This document shows, one piece after another, positions 1 to 5,826 of a stretch of DNA of 8,342 bases. The translations under genes were made by a program, and so were the position numbers. Source of the stretch: Lishizhenia sp. (GTDB lineage Bacteria; Bacteroidota; Bacteroidia; Flavobacteriales_D; Crocinitomicaceae); the NCBI GenBank assembly GCA_007117055.1, contig SKHH01000266.1, positions 1 to 8,342 on the forward strand. Direction: 5' to 3'. Positions within the stretch are counted from its first letter, which is position 1. Each line of letters starts with the position of its first letter. Under the pieces are notes generated by a model that was given only the letters and a program-made list of their open reading frames with translations, ran no database searches and had not been told where the DNA came from.

Positions 1-2
1 AA

Positions 3-122
3 ATCATTGGTTTTATTCGACCCATCATCGAAAGCCAAACTGGTAGTGCTAATCAATCATTTATGTTAGTTTTCGCTGGAATTCGTACAAATTTATGGAA
101 CGAACGAAGTTTGAGTTTTTAG
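3..122 (+). CDS. Outer-membrane beta-barrel protein, C-terminal fragment (5' end outside window)
   Basis: An open frame runs from the window edge to a TAG stop, giving 39 residues. It contains an alternating strand-like segment (FMLVFAGIRTNLW) and ends in NERSLSF, so the last residue is phenylalanine. A final amphipathic strand with a C-terminal aromatic residue is the usual signature of a barrel inserted in the outer membrane by BamA. The other two forward frames hit stops sooner and give less protein-like sequence. The gene runs towards the convergent DUF389 gene, 81 bp away. The substrate and family cannot be told from this tail. The call as a real coding end is fairly good; the barrel assignment is inference from the terminal strand alone. 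Confidence 0.6.
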   Translation: MIGFIRPIIESQTGSANQSFMLVFAGIRTNLWNERSLSF

Positions 123-186
123 TTGTTGAATTATCCAAAAATAGATTTACACTAAAAAGTATAAAAATGAAAAATGAAAGCAAAGC

Positions 187-228
187 AATTTTGGTACAAG
201 TCACTACACTTTTACACTTACCAAAATT
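187..228 (-). terminator. 10-bp perfect inverted repeat spanning the stop of the DUF389 gene; possible minus-strand terminator
   Basis: AATTTTGGTA (187-196) and TACCAAAATT (219-228) are perfectly complementary with a 22-nt loop, and the loop itself has a small AAGT/ACTT pair (198-201/208-211). The TAG stop of the DUF389 gene (204-206) lies in the loop. On the minus strand the hairpin is followed by a T-rich but interrupted tract (down to about 155), so it may end transcription of the DUF389 gene. The stem is AT-rich and therefore weak, and it could be a chance repeat. Confidence 0.35.
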
Positions 229-2084
229 TCGAGTTCCACGTCTTTCTCAATAATGGACTGAATCAATTTTTTAATTCTTATCATTTCCTCTGTGGTTGGG
301 TTATGATCGCTAATAAGAGTTACAGAAATCGTAAGTGGTGAATACTTTATAATTTCAACGTTTCTTATTTCGATATCATCCAGTTTTTTATGGTTCAAAG
401 AATTCACAATTCGATTTTCTTCGACTACCCTATAGAAACCATAACCCAAAGGAACACTCAAGGCTAAAACAACAAAAGCAGAAATCAAAATACCTCGTTT
501 GGCTAAATAAAAAGGGCTAAATCCAACAATCAAAAAAGTTAAAGAGCCTGCTAACACCATTCCCGTTAAGTTGGTAAGTAATAACAAAAATGCTCCCCAA
601 AACACACTCCAATCGCCCCAACCAATTCCTATTCCAGAAACCGCTAGTGGCGGAACTAAAGCAACGGCAATCGCAACCCCTGCTAACGTTTTTGCTATTT
701 CCTCTTTCGAATGAGCATAGGCACCCGCTGCGCCAGAAATAACAGCAACACCCAAATCAATTATGTTCGGTTTAATTCTCGCACTAATCTCATGATTTAA
801 ATCTGCTAATGGAGTAATCAACGTAATAATGATGGCAAATAAATACCCTACACCTAATCCTAAACCAACGGTAATCAAGCTGGATTTAATAAGTGTTTTT
901 TCTTGTCTCAAAACACCCATAGACAAGGATATGATAGGGGACATCAACGGTGCTAATATCATAGCTCCAATAATTACTGGAGAAGAGTTTGAAAATAAAC
1001 CAAAGGTGGCAAGAATCGTTGAAAGCGTCATGAGTACTAAGTATGCTTGTTTGGGTTTGGCGTTTTCCCTTAAAGCAAGAAATAATTCCTTATATTCCTC
1101 TGTAGAAGCATGTCGAATCCAAGGCAAGTGCTTTGAAACCATGTCTCTTTTTACTTCCCCCTTTGGTAACTTATCTATTTGGTATTGCTTTTTAGACTGG
1201 TTTTTTTTTTGTTTTACTAATAAAGTTTTACTCGGTATTAGTTGTAACGTATTTTCAATGGATAAATCTAATTTGACAGTTTCTTTTTTAACATTATCTA
1301 CAACATAATTAAAGGGTTGGGTGCTAGATATAGAAAGTGTATCTGTTTTTATATGACCTAAAAAATCAAAGGTTGTATTAGTCTGCATTTTACCTAGGAC
1401 TAACTTGATGGAAAAAGCGTTTACCAATTGGAAAATGCTTCTCGGGGAAAAAATAAGCGTATGAAACATGCCGTCATTGGCAAAAGAATTCTCTAAAAAA
1501 ACCCGAGAAATACTAAGGTTTTTATTGTGTGGAACAATTACAATGTCTGTGGCTGCGGTCTCAAAGGCCTCTTTATCATCTGCTTTGATAGTAAACAAGC
1601 GAGCATAAATAGATCTTGCTTTTCTAAAAAAAGAAAAAAAATTCTTTATCCCCTTAATCAAACCTAATGTGTTTTTACGCGTAGCCCAGTCCATCATATC
1701 ACCGACAACCACCTTGCTAAAAACTGGCTCATCATTGCAAAACATAATGTCCGCATGCATAGGCTCATCTATTTCTTTCAACTCCTCTACGGTTTGTGAA
1801 ATTTTTTTAGATAACGCAAAACCATTATTCAGGGCTAATGCTTCAGGATGATGCAAAAAAGCAACAGGAGTTTGATTAGAACTCAAAAACGGAACGATTT
1901 TTTTTACGTTTGTATCCGACAAATAAACAAGGAGCATTGCTTCTTTTGGAATCGAAAGAGCGTCGCTACTGTCCAAGTCGTCCAAAAAAATGCGCTCGGT
2001 ATATACCTCCTTTAATAGTTCCTTTTCTTTGTCAGAAAGGTTTTTAAAAGATGAAGCGTCCGTCAAAAAATAATAAACTGCCAT
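204..2084 (-). CDS. DUF389 family membrane protein with lipid-kinase-like N-terminal domain
   Basis: A 626-residue protein. Residues ~346-554 hold about seven hydrophobic segments (346-366, 368-392, 399-426, 440-459, 466-490, 492-522, 531-554) with the motifs SPVIIGAMILAPLMSPI and ALVPPLAVSGIGIG, typical of the DUF389 (TIGR00341-type) membrane family, whose transport or channel role is unknown. A soluble tail follows (~555-626). The N-terminal ~330 residues look like a YegS/diacylglycerol-kinase fold: VVVGDMMDWATRKNTLGLIK (125-144), FANDGMFHTLIFSPRS (201-216), and a closing FNYVVDNV...LQLIPSKTLLV (258-290). The kinase GGDGT motif is not visible, so catalysis is doubtful. I chose the ATG at 2084 (MAVYYFLTDAS); an upstream in-frame TTG at 2171 would add a 29-residue hydrophobic extension that looks untranslated. 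A possible -7 box TATCCTTG (2116-2109, one mismatch) would start the mRNA just upstream of this ATG. An A10 tract (1210-1201) lies in the Lys/Gln-rich linker between the two halves. Confidence 0.85.
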   Translation of the reverse strand: MAVYYFLTDASSFKNLSDKEKELLKEVYTERIFLDDLDSSDALSIPKEAMLLVYLSDTNVKKIVPFLSSNQTPVAFLHHPEALALNNGFALSKKISQTVEELKEIDEPMHADIMFCNDEPVFSKVVVGDMMDWATRKNTLGLIKGIKNFFSFFRKARSIYARLFTIKADDKEAFETAATDIVIVPHNKNLSISRVFLENSFANDGMFHTLIFSPRSIFQLVNAFSIKLVLGKMQTNTTFDFLGHIKTDTLSISSTQPFNYVVDNVKKETVKLDLSIENTLQLIPSKTLLVKQKKNQSKKQYQIDKLPKGEVKRDMVSKHLPWIRHASTEEYKELFLALRENAKPKQAYLVLMTLSTILATFGLFSNSSPVIIGAMILAPLMSPIISLSMGVLRQEKTLIKSSLITVGLGLGVGYLFAIIITLITPLADLNHEISARIKPNIIDLGVAVISGAAGAYAHSKEEIAKTLAGVAIAVALVPPLAVSGIGIGWGDWSVFWGAFLLLLTNLTGMVLAGSLTFLIVGFSPFYLAKRGILISAFVVLALSVPLGYGFYRVVEENRIVNSLNHKKLDDIEIRNVEIIKYSPLTISVTLISDHNPTTEEMIRIKKLIQSIIEKDVELEILVSVKV

Positions 2085-2275
2085 TAAACCTGATAAACTT
2101 ATTTTGTACAAGGATAAAAATAAACATTCAATTGGAATAAAAGCAAAGAGAAATCTTGAAAAGCAAGTCAAACCGTAAAAATTGGAACGTAGAGCGTCCG
2201 GTTCTTCCCAACCTCGTTGCGGAACAGGCTGAAAAATATCTACCTAGTTGAAAAATAAAAAAATAAATCTATTTT
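2085..2275. promoter_or_regulatory. Divergent intergenic region
   Basis: This 191-bp stretch separates the DUF389 gene (-) from the His-rich mini-ORF and plug gene (+) and must carry their promoters. The 2172-2230 part is less AT-rich than its surroundings and has small imperfect inverted repeats, such as AACCG (2171-2175) with CGGTT (2199-2203), and GGTT/AACC within 2200-2213. The stretch next to the plus-strand starts (2250-2275) is nearly pure A/T, as is common before Bacteroidota start codons. No exact TAnnTTTG box was found on the plus strand; the minus strand has the one-mismatch box TATCCTTG at 2116-2109. No gene is evident here. Confidence 0.35.
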
Positions 2276-2332
2276 ATGGAAAATCATCAGCATTCGCATC
2301 ACAATAGTGAATCAAAAAATAAAATGTTATGA
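2276..2332 (+). CDS. Candidate His-rich mini-ORF (18 aa) coupled to the plug gene
   Basis: ATG at 2276 opens an 18-codon frame encoding MENHQHSHHNSESKNKML, with five histidines in the first nine residues. Its TGA stop (2330-2332) overlaps the ATG of the next gene (2329-2331) in a classic ATGA arrangement, which suggests translational coupling. An in-frame TAA at 2264-2266 shows it is not the tail of a longer gene. The A/T-rich stretch before its ATG would suit Bacteroidota initiation, whereas the plug gene's own ATG has no Shine-Dalgarno. It could be a leader peptide, a metal-binding micro-protein, or a chance frame. No family is recognised. Confidence 0.35.
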   Translation: MENHQHSHHNSESKNKML

Positions 2333-3054
2333 AAAAAGTATGGCTTTGGTTTTTACTGCTCATGTTTGGTAGTTGGACCGCAAACGGACAAGGAAACTTT
2401 GGGGAAATTGTGGGTAAAATGTTTGAAAAATCAGACAGCGATATTCCTGCATTCGGTGCAAAAGTTTGGGTGAGTCATGGAAGCTCTGAATTTCCTGCAC
2501 GAGTTGATGAAGACGGGAGATTTCGAATTTTATCTATCCCCACAGGAAATTACTTCATTGAGGCAATTTACATGGGAGATACTCTAAAAGAAAAAATCCC
2601 TGTAATCGTTCAAACGGATGGAATTGCAAATGTAGGAAGAGTGAACATCCTCGAAAATGTACAAATTGAAGATGAAACAGTGATTACTGCATATAAGCAT
2701 CCTTTGATCAACTTTGGCGATGTTGGGCAAAAACGAATTACTTCTGAAGACATTATGTTAAGCCCAGTACGTAACGACCCTGGTCAATTGATTGTAAGTA
2801 GAAATTCTGACATTAAAATGGACGCCAATGGAGAGTTGATGATACGCGGATCGAGAGCGGGTGATATGGTCTATTTCATCGACGGTATAAAAACCGATGG
2901 AGTGAAATCCGTTCCTAGTGTGGCGATTGGAAGTGTTACTACGTACAGTTCTGCAATTCCTGCAAAGTATGGAGACACAGCCGGCGGAGTAATCATCATG
3001 GAAACTAAAAGTTATCATGACTTATATAGAATGCGAAAAATGGGCTTAAAATAA
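2329..3054 (+). CDS. Secreted CarboxypepD_reg + TonB-plug domain protein lacking a beta-barrel
   Basis: A 241-residue protein. Residues 1-21 form a Sec signal peptide (MKKVWLWFLLLMFGSWTANG, cleavage near NGQ-GN). Residues ~24-108 match the carboxypeptidase regulatory-like (Ig-like beta) domain found at the N-terminus of Bacteroidota TonB-dependent receptors, including RVDEDGRFRILSIPTGNYFI. Residues ~116-123 (ETVITAYK) sit where a TonB box would be, and ~130-227 form a plug domain: ELMIRGSRAGDMVYFIDGIK and AIPAKYGDTAGGVIIMETK. The protein stops 14 residues after the plug, with no 22-strand barrel; a terminator follows at once and no barrel-coding remnant is visible downstream. It therefore looks like a naturally plug-only periplasmic protein rather than a recent truncation. 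A known precedent, from memory, is the 'Plug' protein that seals the periplasmic side of the SprA translocon of type IX secretion in Flavobacterium johnsoniae. Orthology is inference. Confidence 0.85.
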   Translation: MKKVWLWFLLLMFGSWTANGQGNFGEIVGKMFEKSDSDIPAFGAKVWVSHGSSEFPARVDEDGRFRILSIPTGNYFIEAIYMGDTLKEKIPVIVQTDGIANVGRVNILENVQIEDETVITAYKHPLINFGDVGQKRITSEDIMLSPVRNDPGQLIVSRNSDIKMDANGELMIRGSRAGDMVYFIDGIKTDGVKSVPSVAIGSVTTYSSAIPAKYGDTAGGVIIMETKSYHDLYRMRKMGLK

Positions 3055-3085
3055 GGGTTTCATAGTTACAGATTTTGGGCTTTGT

Positions 3086-3122
3086 AAAAAAAACAGTTGC
3101 GACTTTCGTAACTGTTTTTTTA
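3086..3122 (+). terminator. Strong intrinsic terminator after the plug gene
   Basis: Stem CAGTTGCG (3094-3101) / CGTAACTG (3107-3114) with one G-U pair and loop ACTTT, flanked by eight A (3086-3093) and seven T (3115-3121). The A and T flanks extend the pairing, and the T run gives the U tract. It starts 32 bp after the plug stop and isolates that gene from hgmA. The A/T symmetry means it could also stop antisense transcription. Confidence 0.85.
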
Positions 3123-3205
3123 GTTTATTAATGCCAAAAAAATGATTCTTGTTTCTTTTTGGGAATTAATTGTTCATATTACTTTTCAAAAAAAACGTAT
3201 TATTC

Positions 3206-3213
3206 TATATTTG
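3206..3213 (+). promoter_or_regulatory. Candidate promoter -7 box (TATATTTG) upstream of hgmA
   Basis: TATATTTG matches the Bacteroidota -7 consensus TAnnTTTG exactly. No clean TTTG/TTG -33 element lies at the usual distance; a TTTT-C stretch at 3183-3187 is the only near match. Initiation would be expected near 3218-3221, giving hgmA a leader of about 130 nt. Confidence 0.4.
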
Positions 3214-3217
3214 TTGT

Positions 3218-3286
3218 ATGATGAACTCAGTATGGTCTGATTTATTACTCAAAAAGCGCTGGTTACTCAAACGTAATCCAGAGTGA
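3218..3286 (+). CDS. Candidate 22-codon leader ORF upstream of hgmA
   Basis: Two tandem ATGs (3218 and 3221) open a frame of 22 codons ending with TGA at 3284-3286. The product is basic and Leu/Lys/Arg/Trp-rich (MMNSVWSDLLLKKRW...). It contains no Tyr or Phe, so it is not an obvious aromatic-amino-acid attenuator peptide. Its second half carries the 9-bp direct repeat TTACTCAAA (3245-3253 and 3263-3271) and the hairpin at 3259-3281. The start coincides with the expected transcription start from the TATATTTG box. It may be chance; the nucleic-acid structure is the better-supported feature. Confidence 0.2.
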   Translation: MMNSVWSDLLLKKRWLLKRNPE

Positions 3287-3331
3287 ATTTTTCATCCCTT
3301 ATCCTATAGCCTTGTGCTTACACCAAATCAG
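3237..3331 (+). promoter_or_regulatory. Structured region in the presumed hgmA leader (hairpin, direct repeat, long-range pairing)
   Basis: CTGGTTAC (3259-3266) pairs with GTAATCCAG (3273-3281) with one bulged T and a 6-nt loop, giving an 8-bp hairpin. CTGATTT (3237-3243) is perfectly complementary to AAATCAG (3325-3331), which would enclose the hairpin. A 9-bp direct repeat TTACTCAAA lies at 3245-3253 and 3263-3271, with an 18-nt period. If transcription starts near 3219 this is 5' leader RNA; otherwise the repeats could be operator half-sites. No known riboswitch class is recognised. The rest of the 3055-3352 gap holds the terminator at 3086-3122 and otherwise nothing I can identify. Confidence 0.35.
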
Positions 3332-3338
3332 TGTTAAT

Positions 3339-3346
3339 TAAATTTG
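3339..3346 (+). promoter_or_regulatory. hgmA: Second candidate -7 box (TAAATTTG) next to the hgmA start
   Basis: TAAATTTG matches TAnnTTTG exactly and ends 6 nt before the hgmA ATG at 3353. A TTG at 3312-3314 lies 24 nt upstream, slightly longer than the usual spacing. If used, transcription would begin at or within a few bases of the ATG, giving a leaderless mRNA. It may instead simply be an A/T-rich translation-initiation region. Confidence 0.35.
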
Positions 3347-3352
3347 AAATGT

Positions 3353-4510
3353 ATGCCTTTTTATAGAAAACTTGGAAAAATCCCACATAAACGCCACACT
3401 ACTTTTAAAAAAGAAGAAGGCGGTTATTACTATGAACAACTTTTTGGTACAGAGGGGTTTAGTGGAATGTCCACATTGATGTACCACGTTCATCGACCTA
3501 CAATGGTAAAATCGGTGAGTGAACCAAAAGATATCGCGCCTGTTGCGGCAATCGATAAAAACATCACTTCGCAAATGTTACGTGGTTTTGATGTTGCTCC
3601 TGCAAAGGATTTTTTGGATAGTAGAAACATTGTATTGTTCAATAACGATGTAAATGTTGCACTAGCAGCACCTCAACAATCGTTAACAGATTATTTCTAC
3701 AAAAACGCGGATGCGGATGAAGTACTTTTTGTACACAAAGGAACAGGTACATTAAGAACCATGTTGGGAAATATTCCTTTTGGTTATGGGGATTATTTGG
3801 TGATTCCAAGAGGAATTATTTATCAAATCGAGTTTGATTCGGAGGATAACCGACTTTTTGTCGTGGAATCCTTTTCTCCTGTTTTGACGCCCAAGCGTTA
3901 CCGCAACAATTTCGGACAGTTATTGGAACATTCTCCTTTCTGTGAACGTGATTTTAGAACTCCTGAAACCATCGAAACACATGATGAAAAAGGGGAGTTT
4001 TTAATCAAAATCAAAAAGGAAAACACCTTGCATGAAGTAGTTTATGCTTCACATCCTTTTGATGTGATTGGATGGGATGGTTATAATTTTCCGTATGCAA
4101 TAAATATTCAAGATTTTGAGCCTATTACAGGTCGCGTGCATCAACCGCCACCCGTGCATCAACAATTTGAAGCACACAATTTTGTGATTTGTTCTTTCTG
4201 CCCAAGGTTGTATGACTATCACCCCGAAGCCATTCCAGCACCTTACAACCACAGCAATATTGATTCGGACGAAGTGTTGTATTATGTAGACGGAGATTTT
4301 ATGAGTAGAAATCACGTTGAAAAGGGGTATATTTCACTGCACCCAGCTGGAATTCCACACGGACCGCATCCAGGAGCCATGGAACGTTCCATCGGACAGA
4401 AAGAAACATTAGAATTGGCAGTAATGGTTGACACCTTCAGACCTCTCCGATTAACACAAAAAGCAATAGAAATAGCAGATAACGATTATTATAAATCATG
4501 GTTAGAATAA
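3353..4510 (+). CDS. hgmA: Homogentisate 1,2-dioxygenase
   Basis: A 385-residue cytosolic non-haem Fe(II) enzyme that opens the ring of homogentisate to maleylacetoacetate in tyrosine/phenylalanine degradation. The N-terminus MPFYRKLGKIPHKRHTTF and YYYEQLFGTEGFSGMSTLMY are characteristic of the bacterial family. A first cupin-like region lies at ~118-159 (DEVLFVHKG, GDYLVIPRG). The catalytic half has VHQPPPVHQ (262-270), which supplies the active-site histidine region, then PYNHSNIDSDEVLYYVDGD and IPHGPHPG. By alignment to the human enzyme the iron ligands are H300, E307 and H336, all present. Length is within the family range. I place the start at the ATG of MPFYRK rather than the in-frame TTG nine bases upstream (3344). 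It lies 71 bp before hppD on the same strand with no promoter box or terminator between, so the two are probably one operon. Confidence 0.95.
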   Translation: MPFYRKLGKIPHKRHTTFKKEEGGYYYEQLFGTEGFSGMSTLMYHVHRPTMVKSVSEPKDIAPVAAIDKNITSQMLRGFDVAPAKDFLDSRNIVLFNNDVNVALAAPQQSLTDYFYKNADADEVLFVHKGTGTLRTMLGNIPFGYGDYLVIPRGIIYQIEFDSEDNRLFVVESFSPVLTPKRYRNNFGQLLEHSPFCERDFRTPETIETHDEKGEFLIKIKKENTLHEVVYASHPFDVIGWDGYNFPYAINIQDFEPITGRVHQPPPVHQQFEAHNFVICSFCPRLYDYHPEAIPAPYNHSNIDSDEVLYYVDGDFMSRNHVEKGYISLHPAGIPHGPHPGAMERSIGQKETLELAVMVDTFRPLRLTQKAIEIADNDYYKSWLE

Positions 4511-4519
4511 AGTTGTAAT

Positions 4520-4542
4520 GACTTGCAGTAAAGTGCAAAGTC
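4520..4542 (+). promoter_or_regulatory. Inverted repeat between hgmA and hppD
   Basis: GACTTGCA (4520-4527) and TGCAAAGTC (4534-4542) form an 8-bp stem with one bulged base and a GTAAAG loop; the core TTGCA/TGCAA is perfect. No T tract follows, so it is not a normal intrinsic terminator. It could be an RNA-processing or stabilising hairpin within a bicistronic message, or a regulator site. It starts 9 bp after the hgmA stop. Confidence 0.3.
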
Positions 4543-4581
4543 TAATACCTTATTTCTAACATCTAAAATCTTATTAAAGAC

Positions 4582-5742
4582 ATGGCAAAAGAAGTAAAAA
4601 ACGTAGAATACGGATTAGAGAAAATTTTTGAAGGAGCGCAGGATTTCTTGCCGCTACTAGGAACAGATTATGTAGAGTTTTATGTGGGTAATGCGAAACA
4701 ATCGGCGCATTTTTACAAGACGGCTTTTGGGTTTCAATCGGAAGCTTATGCTGGTTTGGAAACTGGAGTAAAAGATCGCGCTTCGTATGTGCTGCGTCAG
4801 GATAAAATTCGGTTGGTATTAACTACAGCATTGAAAAGCGATTCTCCAATTGGGGAGCATGTAAAAAAACACGGTGATGGTGTAAAGGTAGTTGCGTTAT
4901 GGGTAGAAGATGCTCGCTCTGCGTACGAAGAAACAACCAAGCGAGGCGCTAAATCATTCATGGAACCAACGGTTGAAAAAGACGAGCACGGTGAAGTTGT
5001 TCGCGCTGGAATTTACACGTATGGCGAAACCGTTCATATGTTCGTAGAACGTAAAAACTACAAAGGAACATTTTTACCAGGTTATGAAAAATGGGAATCA
5101 GATTACAACCCTGCACCCACTGGTTTAAAGTTCATCGACCACATGGTGGGGAATGTAGGCTGGAACGAAATGAATACGTGGGTAAAATGGTACGAAGATG
5201 TGATGGGCTTTGAGAACTTTTTGTCGTTTGACGATAAGCAAATTCACACGGAGTATTCGGCATTGATGTCAAAAGTAATGGCAAACGGTAATGGTCGTGT
5301 AAAATTCCCGATTAATGAACCCGCTGAAGGAAAGAAAAAGTCTCAAATTGAAGAGTACCTTGATTTCTATGAAGGTCCAGGTGTTCAGCACATTGCAGTG
5401 GCTACAGATGATATCATCAAAACGGTTTCTGACTTGAGAAGTCGTGGTGTAGAATTTTTATCTACTCCTCCGGATGAGTATTACAAAGCCATTCCTGACC
5501 GTGTTGGCGCTTTTGACCACGAAGTAAAAGAGGACATCAGAAAAATCCAAGAATTGGGAATTATGGTAGATGCCGATGAAGAAGGTTATTTACTTCAAAT
5601 CTTTACGAAGCCTGTAGAAGACAGACCTACCTTATTCTTTGAAATCATTCAACGAATGGGAGCAAGAGGATTTGGTGCAGGTAACTTTAAAGCTTTGTTT
5701 GAATCCATCGAAAGAGAACAAGCAAAACGTGGTACTTTGTAA
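4582..5742 (+). CDS. hppD: 4-hydroxyphenylpyruvate dioxygenase
   Basis: A 386-residue Fe(II) enzyme that converts 4-hydroxyphenylpyruvate to homogentisate, the substrate of the hgmA product upstream. It has two vicinal-oxygen-chelate domains: a structural N-terminal one (~26-157, starting TDYVEFYVGNAKQSAHFY) and a catalytic C-terminal one (~181-360). The 2-His-1-Glu iron ligands are visible as H187 (FIDHMVGNV), H270 (GPGVQHIAVATDDI) and E354 (LFFEIIQRMG). The substrate-pocket residues FPINEP (242-247) and Q339 (YLLQIF) are also present, as is the C-terminal gate helix GFGAGNFKALFESIE (363-377). Length and all key residues are normal for the family, so it should be active. The ATG is the only sensible start; there is no clear Shine-Dalgarno. 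Downstream genes of the pathway (maiA, fahA) are not in the window. The related hydroxymandelate synthase is unlikely given the hgmA partner. Confidence 0.96.
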   Translation: MAKEVKNVEYGLEKIFEGAQDFLPLLGTDYVEFYVGNAKQSAHFYKTAFGFQSEAYAGLETGVKDRASYVLRQDKIRLVLTTALKSDSPIGEHVKKHGDGVKVVALWVEDARSAYEETTKRGAKSFMEPTVEKDEHGEVVRAGIYTYGETVHMFVERKNYKGTFLPGYEKWESDYNPAPTGLKFIDHMVGNVGWNEMNTWVKWYEDVMGFENFLSFDDKQIHTEYSALMSKVMANGNGRVKFPINEPAEGKKKSQIEEYLDFYEGPGVQHIAVATDDIIKTVSDLRSRGVEFLSTPPDEYYKAIPDRVGAFDHEVKEDIRKIQELGIMVDADEEGYLLQIFTKPVEDRPTLFFEIIQRMGARGFGAGNFKALFESIEREQAKRGTL

Positions 5743-5767
5743 TTGTTGAATTTTAGAAACGAATAGT

Positions 5768-5800
5768 AAAAGCGGTTGGTGTTGTATCAGCCGCTTTTTT
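5768..5800. terminator. Bidirectional intrinsic terminator between hppD and the convergent nadC operon
   Basis: Stem GCGGTTGG (5772-5779) / TCAGCCGC (5787-5794), with two G-U wobbles and a 7-nt loop. It is flanked by AAAA (5768-5771) and TTTTTT (5795-5800), which lengthen the stem and supply a U tract on the plus strand. On the minus strand the A run gives a shorter U tract. It sits between converging genes, so it probably ends both transcripts. Confidence 0.85.
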
Positions 5801-5826
5801 AGTTGTACTAAAAAGTGAGACAGCCG

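Noticed and set aside
829..1308. Plus-strand open frame of 159 codons
   Set aside because: Lies entirely antisense to the DUF389 gene, whose membrane motifs are convincing; the predicted protein has no recognisable features.
2085..2171. N-terminal extension of the DUF389 protein from a TTG start
   Set aside because: It adds 29 hydrophobic residues before a good ATG start (MAVYYFLTDAS) and covers a likely -7 promoter box.
2758..3018. Minus-strand 86-codon frame inside the plug gene
   Set aside because: Antisense to the conserved plug motifs; a shadow.
3344..3352. TTG start for hgmA
   Set aside because: The ATG at 3353 gives the family-typical N-terminus MPFYRKLGK; the TTG is also part of a promoter-like box.
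4049..4315. Minus-strand 88-codon frame inside hgmA
   Set aside because: Antisense to the conserved catalytic part of homogentisate dioxygenase; a shadow.
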